Shown in pieces: positions 33,095-41,760 of a stretch of DNA of 64,000 nucleotides. The position numbers were made by a program, and so were the translations under genes. How positions within the stretch are numbered: position 1 is the stretch's first letter; each line of letters opens with the position of its first letter. The notes under the pieces were generated by a model. That model was given only the letters and a program-made list of their open reading frames with translations, was not told the origin of the DNA and searched no databases. Source of the stretch: Streptomyces sp. NBC_00289 (lineage in GTDB: Bacteria > Actinomycetota > Actinomycetes > Streptomycetales > Streptomycetaceae); NCBI RefSeq assembly GCF_041435115.1, contig NZ_CP108046.1:4092001-4156000 (forward strand), read 5' to 3'.

Positions 33095-34345
33095 TCAGAC
33101 GGCCGAACCGGCCTTCCACTGCGCCCAGTCCATGTTCCAGCCGTTGAGGCCGTTGTCCGGGGCGACCGTCTTGTCACCGGTGTTCTTGACGACCACCACG
33201 TCACCGAGGATCGAGTGGTTGTAGAACCAGGAAGCGGCCGTGTTCGGGTCGTTGGCACCCTTGGTGTCCGACAGGCCCACACAGCCGTGGCTGGTGTTCA
33301 CACTGCCGAAGATGGACTTGGCTCCCCAGTAGTTTCCGTGCACGAAGGTGCCGGAGTTGGTCAGGCGGATGGCGTGCGGCACGTCCTTGATGTCGTACTC
33401 GCCCTTGCCGTCGTCGTCGGTGAAGCCCACGGTCGCGCCGTTCATGCGCGTCTCCTTGAACTTCTCCGACATCACCATCTGACCTTCGTAGGTCGTGTTG
33501 TCCGGCGAACCGGCGGAGATCGGGATGGTCTTGACGGTCTTGCCGTTCTGCGTGACCTTCATCTGCTTGGTCTTCGCGTCGACGTAGGAGACCTGGTTGC
33601 GGCCGACCTTGAAGGTGACCGTCTTCTGCTGCACGCCGTAGACACCGGAGGCGCCCTCGACACCGTCGAGCGCGAGCTTCAGCGTGACGGTCGAGTTCTC
33701 CTGCCAGTAGTCGTCGGGCCGGCAGTCCATGCGGTTAGTGCTGAACCAGTGGCAGACGACCTCCTGGCCGCTGCTGGAGGTGACGGTGACGCCCTTCTGG
33801 ACGGCCGCCTTGTTGGTGATCGCCTTGTCGAAGTTGATCGACACGGGATAACCGACGCCGACGGTGGAGCCGTCCTCCGGCGAGAAGTTGCCGATGAAGC
33901 TGTTGTTCGGGGAGACCGTGGTGAACGAGCCGTTCTCGTGGGCGGCGCGGCCGTCGCTGTCCTTCGCGGTCGCGGTCACCTTGTAGGTGGTCGAGCGCTC
34001 CAGCTGGGTGCTGGGCTTCCAGCTCGTCTTGTCCGCGGATATCTCGCCCGCGACGGCGGTGCCGTCCGCGGTCGTCATCGCCACCTTGGTGAGCGTGCCT
34101 TTGCTCACGGTGACGGCCGCCGAGTTGTTGATGGAGGCGTTGGTCGAGCCGTCCTTCGGCGTGATCCTGATGTCGGCCACCGACGCCTTCTTGGCGGCCG
34201 CCTCGTCGGCCTTGGCCTGCGAGGTGTCGTTACCGCCGTCGCTTCCGGAGGCGTCGCCGCCACTGGAACACGCCGAGAGCACCAGGACACCCCCGAGCAG
34301 TGCGGACGCGACCGTCAGGCCCCTGCGCCGCTTACTGTCCGTCAT
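33095..34345 (-). CDS. L,D-transpeptidase lipoprotein (YkuD family)
   Basis: 416 residues. The signal peptide ends in the lipobox Leu-Ser-Ala-Cys at about residues 23-26, so it is anchored at the outer membrane face. Two Ig-like domains (about 55-240) precede the YkuD catalytic domain, as in mycobacterial LdtMt2. The active site is HGNYW and SHGCVGL with C355 and H353. It should make 3-3 crosslinks in peptidoglycan, bypassing penicillin-binding proteins. ATG 34345 is chosen over ATG 34360 because GGAGAAG lies 6 nt before it. Confidence 0.93.
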   Translation of the reverse strand: MTDSKRRRGLTVASALLGGVLVLSACSSGGDASGSDGGNDTSQAKADEAAAKKASVADIRITPKDGSTNASINNSAAVTVSKGTLTKVAMTTADGTAVAGEISADKTSWKPSTQLERSTTYKVTATAKDSDGRAAHENGSFTTVSPNNSFIGNFSPEDGSTVGVGYPVSINFDKAITNKAAVQKGVTVTSSSGQEVVCHWFSTNRMDCRPDDYWQENSTVTLKLALDGVEGASGVYGVQQKTVTFKVGRNQVSYVDAKTKQMKVTQNGKTVKTIPISAGSPDNTTYEGQMVMSEKFKETRMNGATVGFTDDDGKGEYDIKDVPHAIRLTNSGTFVHGNYWGAKSIFGSVNTSHGCVGLSDTKGANDPNTAASWFYNHSILGDVVVVKNTGDKTVAPDNGLNGWNMDWAQWKAGSAV

Positions 34346-34565
34346 CACACGCTTCTCCATCGTTGCCGAATCCCCAAAAAGCCCGAGTCCCCGTTAACAA
34401 GACTTCAACGCTACGACCGGTTCGTCCCGTTCCACATTCCCCTGATGTGTGGGGCACACCACGTCCGCCGGGGCAGGTGGTGCGGATACCGGTCCGTGCG
34501 CCCCCTGAGACGACGAAACCCCGGCCGACGGTTGCCGCCCGGGGTCACGAAAATCCCAGACCGCT

Positions 34566-34922
34566 TCAGCCGGCCCGACCGTCGTCGGGCTCGTCCTCCT
34601 CATCCTCCTCGACATCATCCTCGTCGAGATCCCAGTCCGGCGAATCCGGGTCGTAGTCGATCCGCTCGCTGCTCCAGGAGGCCTGCGCGAGTTCGATCCC
34701 CGGCACCTCGCTGACCAGGTCGAACGGGTCCACGAGATAGGCCAGGGCCTCGGCGGTGTCTTCCGTCACAGCACTTTCGGCGTGTACCCGCTCATCGGCC
34801 GGCATATCGGTGTCTTCCGCGATACGGCGCAGCGCGCCCTTGGTCAGCGCGCCCTCGTCGTCGACCTCGACGACGAGTTCCACGCGAAGCCGTACAAAAC
34901 GTGATGTCTCTGGAGTGCTCAT
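34566..34922 (-). CDS. Acidic protein of unknown function
   Basis: A 118-residue protein without signal or membrane segment. The N-terminal half reads as a small alpha/beta unit (FVRLRVELVVEVDDEGALTKGALRRIAED), and the C-terminal 30 residues are almost entirely Asp/Glu. Its start is 109 bp from the divergent LAXTG protein gene. Unknown; the acidic tail suggests binding to a basic partner or to metal. Codon use is normal for the neighbourhood. Confidence 0.7.
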   Translation of the reverse strand: MSTPETSRFVRLRVELVVEVDDEGALTKGALRRIAEDTDMPADERVHAESAVTEDTAEALAYLVDPFDLVSEVPGIELAQASWSSERIDYDPDSPDWDLDEDDVEEDEEDEPDDGRAG

Positions 34923-35031
34923 GCCCGGAGCGTAAGGCCCATTCCTCCCGTGACTTTCCCGTGACCCGCGCCTTTCACTAACATCGCCCCACACGGCCAA
35001 TTCGCCAGCACCACAAGGGGATCGATATTCC

Positions 35032-35358
35032 GTGTCATCCGCTCGCCGACCACTGCTGACCGCCACCGCCGCGGCAACCCTCCTGGGTGCCCTGTGGTTC
35101 GTCCCGTCCGCGAACGCGACCGGGGACCAACCGGCGAGAACGGCACCTTCGGCGACCCCGTCGACGCAGGTCACACCGCAGGCCACGACCCAGGCCCGGG
35201 TCGCTTCCACCAGCGGCGGCGAGGCGGTGGGCGGGGCGCGACTGGCCGACACCGGCAGCTTCGACACCACACCGTACGTCGTCGGCGGCACCCTGTTCCT
35301 GACGCTCGGCGCCGGGTTCGTCGTGTACTCGGTACGTCGGGAACGCCTTGGTTTTTAA
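35032..35358 (+). CDS. Small LAXTG sortase substrate (cell-wall-anchored protein)
   Basis: 108 residues from a GTG start. A signal peptide (ATAAATLLGALWFVPSANA) is followed by a short Thr/Pro/Ala/Gln-rich spacer. The C-terminus has the sorting signal Leu-Ala-Asp-Thr-Gly, a hydrophobic helix (YVVGGTLFLTLGAGFVVY) and a basic tail (RRERLGF). LAXTG is the form recognised by class E sortases in Streptomyces. With only about 45 residues between signal and sorting motif, it has almost no ectodomain. Its role could be spacer-like or as a small surface peptide. Confidence 0.8.
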   Translation: MSSARRPLLTATAAATLLGALWFVPSANATGDQPARTAPSATPSTQVTPQATTQARVASTSGGEAVGGARLADTGSFDTTPYVVGGTLFLTLGAGFVVYSVRRERLGF

Positions 35359-35399
35359 GTTGCTTGACGATTCCTTGACTTGCACCTCATAGTCCGACC

Positions 35400-36200
35400 A
35401 TGAAGAGATCATCGAGGGTTCGCGTGGGCGCCGCGGCGGCCGTGAGCGTCCTGTCGCTCGCCCTCATCACAGGTTGCGGTGGAGACTCGGACGGCGCGGA
35501 CGGCGACGCCAAGGACTCCGACTCGGGGAAGTCGACCACCGCCGCGAAGGCGCTGGGCGCCGCCGAGTTGAAGAAGCTGATCATCGCCAAGGGCGATGTC
35601 GACGGGTACCAGGTCGCGGCGGTCGAGGGGGCCCCGTCGTCCAAGGCCGCCATCAAGGCGGACAACGAGAAGTGCCTGCCGCTTCTCTACGTGTTCAGCG
35701 GCCTCGCCCCGGGTGACGCGGCGGCGGAGACCAACCAGACCGCCACCCAGGAGCCGAAGCCCTCCGCCGGCGCCTCGAAGTCGGTGGAGGACCTGTCCGG
35801 TGAGGACGTCGAGGACGCCCTCACCGACTCGTTCAGCCTGAACGTCACCATGGTCGGCCTGTCCTCGTACGAGGGCGACGGCGCCGAGAAGACGATGAAG
35901 GCCGTCTCCGAGGCCGTCACCGCGTGCGCGGGTGGCTTCACGGCCACGGCCGACGGTGAGAAGCAGAAGTTCACCAAGGTCGCCACGGAAAAGGCCTCCG
36001 GCACGGGTGACGAGTCGGTCGCCTTCGTCGCGACCGGCGACATGGAGGACGGCGACACCGCTCCGGTGCACGGCGAGGTCGTGCGGCACGGCAACACCAT
36101 CGCGTCGTACTACACGATGAACCTCGGCGCGATGATGTCCGCCAAGGCCTACGACATACCGGCCGCCGTCATCGACGCCCAGGCCGCCAAGCTCAAGTAA
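35400..36200 (+). CDS. Putative lipoprotein of unknown function
   Basis: 266 residues. The lipobox is Leu-Ile-Thr-Gly-Cys at about residues 22-26, followed by a Gly/Asp/Ser linker. The globular part begins AAELKKLIIAKGDVDGYQV, has one cysteine at KCLPLLY and another at TACAGGF, and ends with GDESVAFVATGD and VRHGNTIASYYTMN. The order of these elements matches the lipoprotein at 17869, so they are probable paralogues. ATG at 35400 has no strong ribosome site. A bidirectional hairpin follows the stop. Confidence 0.8.
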   Translation: MKRSSRVRVGAAAAVSVLSLALITGCGGDSDGADGDAKDSDSGKSTTAAKALGAAELKKLIIAKGDVDGYQVAAVEGAPSSKAAIKADNEKCLPLLYVFSGLAPGDAAAETNQTATQEPKPSAGASKSVEDLSGEDVEDALTDSFSLNVTMVGLSSYEGDGAEKTMKAVSEAVTACAGGFTATADGEKQKFTKVATEKASGTGDESVAFVATGDMEDGDTAPVHGEVVRHGNTIASYYTMNLGAMMSAKAYDIPAAVIDAQAAKLK

Positions 36201-36208
36201 CCGCCCGT

Positions 36209-36234
36209 GGGGCCCTGTCGGACGACAGGGCCCC
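36209..36234. terminator. Bidirectional terminator between the lipoprotein and hutH
   Basis: GGGGCCCTGTC (36209-36219) and GACAGGGCCCC (36224-36234) form a perfect 11-bp stem with a 4-nt loop, between two convergent genes. Confidence 0.8.
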
Positions 36235-36242
36235 CATCTGCC

Positions 36243-37787
36243 CTATCGCAGCGGTCCGGTGACCGTCTCCGCCGCCGCGACCAGCAGCCCGTCACGCACG
36301 AAGACGTCCGCCGCGGCGAGGTCGGGTGCGAGGAAGCGGTCCGGTCCGGGACCCTGGACCCCCGCCTTGCGGACGGCCTCGACGACCGCCCGCGAGGCCG
36401 GCGCCGGGGTGAGCCCCTCGCGCAACTCCACGGCGCGCGTGGCGGCGTACAGCTCGATCGCGAGCACCCGCGCCAGGTTGCCGACGGCGGTGCGCAGCTT
36501 GCGCGCGGCCGACCAGCCCATGGAGACGTGGTCCTCCTGCATCGCGGAGGACGGGATGGAGTCCGCGGACGCCGGTACAGCGAGCCGCTTGAGCTCGCTG
36601 ACCAGAGCGGCCTGCGTGTACTGGGCGATCATGAGCCCGGAGTCGACACCGGCGTCGTCCGCGAGGAACGGCGGGAGACCGTGGCTGCGGTTCTTGTCGA
36701 GCAGCCGGTCCGTGCGGCGCTCGGCGATGGACGCGAGGTCGGCGGCGGCGATGGCGAGGAAGTCGAGGACGTAGGCCACCGGGGCGCCGTGGAAGTTGCC
36801 GTTGGACTCCACGCGTCCGTCCGGCAGGACCACCGGGTTGTCCACCGCGGAGGCCAGCTCGCGTTCGGCGACCAGGCGGGCGTGGGCCAGCGTGTCCCGT
36901 CCGGCGCCGGCGACCTGCGGGGCGCAGCGCACGGAGTAGGCGTCCTGGACCCGGGGTGCGCCGTCCTGGTGGTGGCCGGTGAGCTCCGAACCCTTCAGTA
37001 CCGCAAGCATGTTGGCGGCGCTGTCGCCCTGCCCGGGGTGCGGGCGGATGGCGTGCAGCTCCGGGGCGAGCACCTTGTCGGTGCCGAGGAGGGCCTCGAG
37101 GCTGAGCGCAGCGGTGATGTCCGCCGACTTGTAGAGGGTGTCCAGGTCGGCGAGGGCCATGACGAGCATGCCGAGCATGCCGTCGGTGCCGTTGAGAAGG
37201 GCGAGCCCCTCCTTCTCGCGCAGCTCGACCGGGGTGATGCCGTGCGCGGCGAGGAGTTCACCGGCGGGGCGGACCTGCCCGTCCGGGCCCTCGGCGTCGC
37301 CCTCGCCCATGAGCGTGAGGGCGCAGTGGGAGAGCGGGGCCAGGTCGCCGGAGCAGCCGAGGGAGCCGTACTCGTGGACGACCGGGGTGATACCGGCGTT
37401 CAGGACGTCGGCCATGGTCTGCGCGACCTCCGGCCGGACGCCGGTGCGGCCCGAGCAGACGGTCTTCAGCCGCAGGAACATCAGGGCCCGTACGACCTCG
37501 CGCTCGACCCGCGGTCCCATCCCGGCGGCGTGCGAGCGGACGATGTTGCGCTGCAGCTGGGCGCGCAGTTCCTGGCTGATGTGCCGGGTCGCCAGGGCGC
37601 CGAAGCCGGTGCTCACGCCGTAGACGGGTTCGGGCCTGGCCGCCAGCCGGTCCACGATCCCGCGGGCCGCGGCGAGGGCCGCGACCGCCTCCTCGGAGAG
37701 TTCGACCCGGGCGCCGCCGCGCGCCACGGCGAGCACGTCGGACGCGGTCACGCCGGACGTCCCCACCACCACAGTGTGCATATCCAT
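36243..37787 (-). CDS. hutH: Histidine ammonia-lyase
   Basis: A 514-residue enzyme converting histidine to urocanate and ammonia, the first step of histidine breakdown. The MIO cofactor region is GSLGCSGDLAPLSH, so the cyclising tripeptide is Cys-Ser-Gly (145-147) rather than the commoner Ala-Ser-Gly. Cys is permitted at that position in the family pattern. GVSTGFG, RNIVRSHAAG and the QEDHVSMGW loop are all intact. The ATG at 37787 is chosen because family proteins begin directly with HTVVVG. No other hut gene is adjacent, as is usual in Streptomyces. Confidence 0.97.
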   Translation of the reverse strand: MDMHTVVVGTSGVTASDVLAVARGGARVELSEEAVAALAAARGIVDRLAARPEPVYGVSTGFGALATRHISQELRAQLQRNIVRSHAAGMGPRVEREVVRALMFLRLKTVCSGRTGVRPEVAQTMADVLNAGITPVVHEYGSLGCSGDLAPLSHCALTLMGEGDAEGPDGQVRPAGELLAAHGITPVELREKEGLALLNGTDGMLGMLVMALADLDTLYKSADITAALSLEALLGTDKVLAPELHAIRPHPGQGDSAANMLAVLKGSELTGHHQDGAPRVQDAYSVRCAPQVAGAGRDTLAHARLVAERELASAVDNPVVLPDGRVESNGNFHGAPVAYVLDFLAIAAADLASIAERRTDRLLDKNRSHGLPPFLADDAGVDSGLMIAQYTQAALVSELKRLAVPASADSIPSSAMQEDHVSMGWSAARKLRTAVGNLARVLAIELYAATRAVELREGLTPAPASRAVVEAVRKAGVQGPGPDRFLAPDLAAADVFVRDGLLVAAAETVTGPLR

Positions 37788-38137
37788 ATTCAGGAGCGTA
37801 CGCAGTGAATTCGAAGATGTCACCAGTGGGGGCCGGGTTCGCCCCTTACCGAAGGGCGACGGGAGTGCCGGCTGCGGCGCGAGGGGAGTGCCGGCCGCGG
37901 CGCGAGGGGAGGAAGGTCCGTGCCGGCCCCTGAACCGGCGACGCCCCGCGCTCGCCTCACCGGAAGGCTCGTCGGCCAGCCCGTACGACCGGGTCGTTCG
38001 CTCGGCGCTCGCGGCAAGGGACGGAGGTCAGTGCCGGCCCCTGAACCGGCGGCGCTCCGCGCTCGCCTCACCGGAAGGCTCGTCGGCCAGCCGTACGACC
38101 GGGTCGTTCGCTCGACGCCTGCGGCGAGGGACGGAGG
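37788..38137. repeat. Tandem copies of the 3' end of the GGDEF gene
   Basis: After the hutH promoter region, two extra units of 110-111 bp (starting GTGCCGGCCCCTGAACC at 37920 and 38031) repeat the sequence that forms the last 25 codons and stop of the GGDEF gene (third copy from 38141). They differ at only a few positions. Before them, shorter repeats of GAGGGGAGTGCCGGC occur (37858-37915). No gene is supported here. Confidence 0.85.
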
Positions 38138-39283
38138 TCAGTGCCGGCCCCTGAACCGGCGGCGCTCCGCGCTCGCCTCACCGGAAGGCTCGTCGGCCAG
38201 CCGTACGACCGGGTCGTCGGGGCCCTGGCGGCCGGCGACGACCGGCCTGCTCGCCCGTTCGGCCTTGGCCTGGTACTGGGCCGCGTCGGCCAGCCGGAAC
38301 AGCCTGCGGGCCGAGCGGACGGGCCCGATCGGGTCCTCCGTGGAGGCGACCCCGCAGGCGACGCCGTCGCCCTGCTCCAGGTCGGCCGCGCGCCGGCAGA
38401 GTTCGTCGGCCGCCTTCACCACGTCGTCGGCGGTCGGCCCGACCGCCAGCAGACAGAACTCGTCGCCGCCGAGACGGGCCGCGAGCGTGCCCGGCAGCAT
38501 GGCCCCGCACAGCGACAGCACCGACCCGAACCGCTCCAGGAGCCGGTCGCCGACGGCGTGGCCACGGGTGTCGTTGACCCGCTTGAGCCCGTTGAGGTCG
38601 CACACGACGAGACTGACGACCACATCCTCCCGCCGATGTCGTTCGATCGCCTCGTCGAGCCGCCCGTCGACGGCCCGGCGATTGGCCAGACCCGTCAGCG
38701 CGTCGGTGAACGCCAGCCGCCTGACCTCCTCCAGCCGCTCGGCCTGGGCGATACCGGCGGCGACGACGGCGGCCAGAACGGTGGCGAAGTCGGCGTCGGC
38801 CCGCCCGAAGAGGGGCGCGCCGGTCGGACGGGCGACGTACAGCTCGCCCCAGGCCCGCCCGTTCAGCACGATCGGCGCGACGACACAGCAGCCGCGACCC
38901 CGGCGGCGCAGCGCGGCGACGCGCTGATGGACGTAACCGGGACGGCGGCCCGCCGCCGGGCCCTCGGCGGTCTCGACCCAGGCGTTGGGCTCCCCGCCCC
39001 CGGCCCAGCGCTCGTGCAGGAACTCGGTGATCTCCGGGAACTGGTGCACCGGGTAGGCCTCCCCCTCGGGGAACTCCTCCTCCCCCGGGGCACGCTCCCC
39101 GACGTTGACGAGGACCCGCAGCCGGCCGAGCTCGCGCTCCCACACCGACAGGGCGGCGAAGGACCCGCCCAGGGCACGGCACGCACCGGACGCGGCGGCC
39201 CGCCACGCATCCCGTGAACCGTGGGCCGCCGCCATGCCCTGCGCAAGCGCGACCACAGCCACGAGCCGCTCGTCCTCACCCAT
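38138..39283 (-). CDS. cdgE: GAF-GGDEF diguanylate cyclase (probably CdgE)
   Basis: 381 residues. The GAF domain spans about 20-175 (GSFAALSVWERELGRLRVLVNVG, VVAPIVLNGRAWGELYVA). The GGDEF domain spans about 185-350 (TDALTGLANRRAVDGRL, CDLNGLKRVND, RLGGDEFCLLAVG), with an intact catalytic motif. It should make cyclic di-GMP, the signal controlling Streptomyces development. An RxxD inhibitory site is not clear. The last 25 codons are part of a 110-bp unit repeated twice more downstream. The symbol is inferred from domain layout and neighbouring genes. Confidence 0.88.
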   Translation of the reverse strand: MGEDERLVAVVALAQGMAAAHGSRDAWRAAASGACRALGGSFAALSVWERELGRLRVLVNVGERAPGEEEFPEGEAYPVHQFPEITEFLHERWAGGGEPNAWVETAEGPAAGRRPGYVHQRVAALRRRGRGCCVVAPIVLNGRAWGELYVARPTGAPLFGRADADFATVLAAVVAAGIAQAERLEEVRRLAFTDALTGLANRRAVDGRLDEAIERHRREDVVVSLVVCDLNGLKRVNDTRGHAVGDRLLERFGSVLSLCGAMLPGTLAARLGGDEFCLLAVGPTADDVVKAADELCRRAADLEQGDGVACGVASTEDPIGPVRSARRLFRLADAAQYQAKAERASRPVVAGRQGPDDPVVRLADEPSGEASAERRRFRGRH

Positions 39284-39563
39284 CACCCCAGGCTAGGGAG
39301 GTTCCGGGCGAATGGGGACATTGATGTGCCGAACAGGTGTTGGGCCCCGGGTGGTGTTTACCCACGCACGTGGGCCGCGCGGCGGGGGTGGCCGGAAGTG
39401 ACGCGGTGCGCGGCGGGCTTGGCGGTGCGGTGCGCGGCGGCGCAGCAATGCGTTGCGGGCGCGGCCCGCGGTAGCCCGGCGGACGGCGGCCCGGCGGGCG
39501 GCGGCCCAGCCGTACGGTGCGCGGCAGCCCTGCACGCGGCGCCGCGCCGTGCCGCGGCCCGGC
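39284..39563. other. Intergenic low-complexity GC-rich region
   Basis: After the GGDEF promoter the sequence becomes a string of GCGGCCC/GCGGGC variants. I see no gene or clean palindrome. Confidence 0.5.
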
Positions 39564-40364
39564 TCACTCCCCCGGCCAGTCCGGCTTCCGCTTCTCGTTG
39601 AAGGCCGCCACGCCCTCCGCCCGGTCCCCCGAGAAGGCCACCGACCGCCAGGACGCGTCCTCGACCTCCAGGCCGGCCCGCAGGTCGAGGCCGTGACCGA
39701 GCCGCAGCGCCTGCTTCGCCGCCCGCAGCCCGACGGGTGAGTTCGCCGCGATCCGGGAGGCCAGCGCGAGCGCCTCCGCGCGGTCCTGCCCCTCCTCCAC
39801 CAGCTGGTCCACCAGCCCCCACTCCCGCGCCTCCGCGGCCTCCACCCGCCGGGCCGTGAAGATCAGCTCGGCCGCCCGCGCGGCCCCCACCCGCCGGGGC
39901 AACAGTTGCGTGCCCCCACCGCCGGGAATCACCCCGACGGACACCTCCGGCAGCCCCACCACGGCAGTCCGGTCGGCCACGATCAGGTCGCAGGCCAGCG
40001 CCAGCTCGAAGCCGCCGCCGAGCGCGAAGCCGTGCACGGCGGCGATCGCCGGCACCGGCAGCTCCAGCACCCCGGTGTACGCCCCCCGGGTCACCGGCCG
40101 CTGTCGCACCAGATCGGCGTCACTGAAGGAGTTGCGCTCCTTGAGGTCGGCACCGACGCAGAAGGCCCGCTCGTGCGTCGAGGTCAGCACGACCACCCGT
40201 ACCTCGCGGTCCCCGCCCAGCGCGGTGCAGGCCGCGGCTAGGGAGCGGGCCATGTCCGTCGACACGGCGTTCATCGCCTTGGGCCGGTCGAGGGCCAGCT
40301 CCGCGACATGCCCGTCCCCGTGCCGCCGCACCAGCACGAACTCCCCGAACCGCTCCTCGCCCAT
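39564..40364 (-). CDS. Enoyl-CoA hydratase/isomerase family protein
   Basis: A 266-residue crotonase-fold enzyme. The oxyanion-hole motifs are ERAFCVGADLKERN and AAVHGFALGGGFELALACDLIVA. The catalytic glutamate position in the next helix reads GLPEVSVGVIPGGGGTQLLPRRVG, with Glu present as in true hydratases. RAEGVAAFNEKRKPDWPG closes the protein, the family consensus. It probably hydrates short- or medium-chain enoyl-CoA in beta-oxidation or branched-chain amino-acid degradation. It stands alone. Confidence 0.93.
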   Translation of the reverse strand: MGEERFGEFVLVRRHGDGHVAELALDRPKAMNAVSTDMARSLAAACTALGGDREVRVVVLTSTHERAFCVGADLKERNSFSDADLVRQRPVTRGAYTGVLELPVPAIAAVHGFALGGGFELALACDLIVADRTAVVGLPEVSVGVIPGGGGTQLLPRRVGAARAAELIFTARRVEAAEAREWGLVDQLVEEGQDRAEALALASRIAANSPVGLRAAKQALRLGHGLDLRAGLEVEDASWRSVAFSGDRAEGVAAFNEKRKPDWPGE

Positions 40365-40593
40365 GACACCCTCCGGTTAACGCGGGTTAACAACGCTGCC
40401 CCGATCATCGCAGCCTGCGCCGACCGGGGAAAGGCCAGGGAAAAGCCGGGCACCACCCGCCCGGTTCCCGGCCCGGTACCGACACCTCCTTCGAGTGACA
40501 TCTCGCCCAACTCCCTCCCGAACGCCCACAGGAGCGCATAACGTGCGCTCCGCCGCGGCGCGCGGGGGCCGAGGGCATCGGGGAGGAATCGTG

Positions 40594-41277
40594 ATGACGT
40601 ACACGACTGTCAGGGCGGAAGGGCATACCGACGCGGAAGCGGCGGACGGCGCCACCAAGGCCGCCATCACCGTCGAGCCGCTCCGTCTCTTCGCCCCGCG
40701 CGTCCGCGGCCGGCACCGCAGGCCACGCCCCCGCAAGGTGCTGCTGGCCGCCGGGGGTCTGGCGTTGGCCGCGGGTGTGCTGAGTCTCGTACGGCTGACT
40801 CCGGACTCGGGCGTCGGCGGTATCGACGCCGCGGAGGCCGAACCCAGCGCCGACCAGGGCACCGACTCCGACGCGGGCCGGTCGACGAACGCGGCCGCCA
40901 CCATCAGGAAGGTGCCCGAGATGAGCCCGTCGTCGACCTCGGCGATGGGCGGGCTGGGCCCGTCGCCCACCCCGGACGCGAGCCTGCTGCCCGCCCCGGG
41001 CGCGCCCGCCTCCCCGTTCACGTCCGCGCCCGCCGATGCCGCCGTGGCGACCCCGGCGCCCGACAGCACGACGATCCCGGACACGACCTACGCCCCCGCA
41101 CCCACGGCGACACCCCGCCCGCCCACGGCGACGGCCCCCGCCGGTCGCCCCACCCGGCCACCGGCGCCCGCGCCCGCGCCGAGCCGGACCACAGCTCCCC
41201 CGGCTCCGGGCGCCCCCGGCCTGTGCGTACCGATCATCGGCCTGTGCGTGGACGAGCTCACCACCCCAGGGAACTGA
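40594..41277 (+). CDS. Membrane-anchored Pro/Ala-rich protein of unknown function
   Basis: 227 residues. The ATG at 40594 follows GGGGAGGAA. The first 45 residues are basic (RGRHRRPRPRK), followed by one hydrophobic helix (VLLAAGGLALAAGVLSLV). The remainder is outside and mostly Pro/Thr/Ala-rich, likely extended. It ends with a hydrophobic pair of cysteines (GLCVPIIGLCVDE). It might span the cell wall. No known domain. Confidence 0.65.
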   Translation: MTYTTVRAEGHTDAEAADGATKAAITVEPLRLFAPRVRGRHRRPRPRKVLLAAGGLALAAGVLSLVRLTPDSGVGGIDAAEAEPSADQGTDSDAGRSTNAAATIRKVPEMSPSSTSAMGGLGPSPTPDASLLPAPGAPASPFTSAPADAAVATPAPDSTTIPDTTYAPAPTATPRPPTATAPAGRPTRPPAPAPAPSRTTAPPAPGAPGLCVPIIGLCVDELTTPGN

Positions 41278-41760
41278 GCCGGCCTGCCGGGGGGCGGGGC
41301 AGCGTCTACGACGCCGCGCTCGTCCCCACTCACCACCCACCGAAACTGAGCGGCTGCTGCGCAACGGGCGGGACGGCTGCCGCGCCGTGCGAGACGGAAT
41401 GTCGGACAGCCTCTACGAAGCCGGGCGCGGCCCACCGGCACACGGCGGCTGTCGCGTCGCAAGGCGGGCCGGTGCCGAGCCGCAAGGCGAAGCGGCTGCC
41501 GCGCCGCGAGGCGAAGCGTGTCGCGCCGCAAGGCGAAGCGGCTGCCGCGCCACGAGGCGGAATGTGCCGGCCAGCTTCCACGACGCCATGCGCGTCCCCA
41601 CCACCCACCGCGACCGAGCGCCTGCCGCGAGGCGAGGGTGACTGCCGCGAGGCGAGAGCGCCTGCCCCGAGGCAAGGGTGGCCGCCGCGAGGCGAGAGCG
41701 CCTGCCCCGAGGCGAGAGCGGCTGCCTCCACGCGACGCCGGGCGGTCCGGCAGGTTGGTT
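41278..41760. repeat. Long intergenic region of degenerate repeats
   Basis: This 483-bp stretch has no supported gene. It contains two families: GGCGAAGCGGCTGCCGCGCC-like units (41480-41570) and roughly 20-bp units of the form GCCTGCC(C/G)CGAGGCGAGAG (41612-41740), each repeated four to six times. The repeats end close to the cyclase stop codon. Confidence 0.75.

Noticed and set aside
37920..38250. Possible CRISPR array (three 110-bp repeats)
   Set aside because: The repeats are contiguous, without spacers, and are copies of the end of a coding gene.
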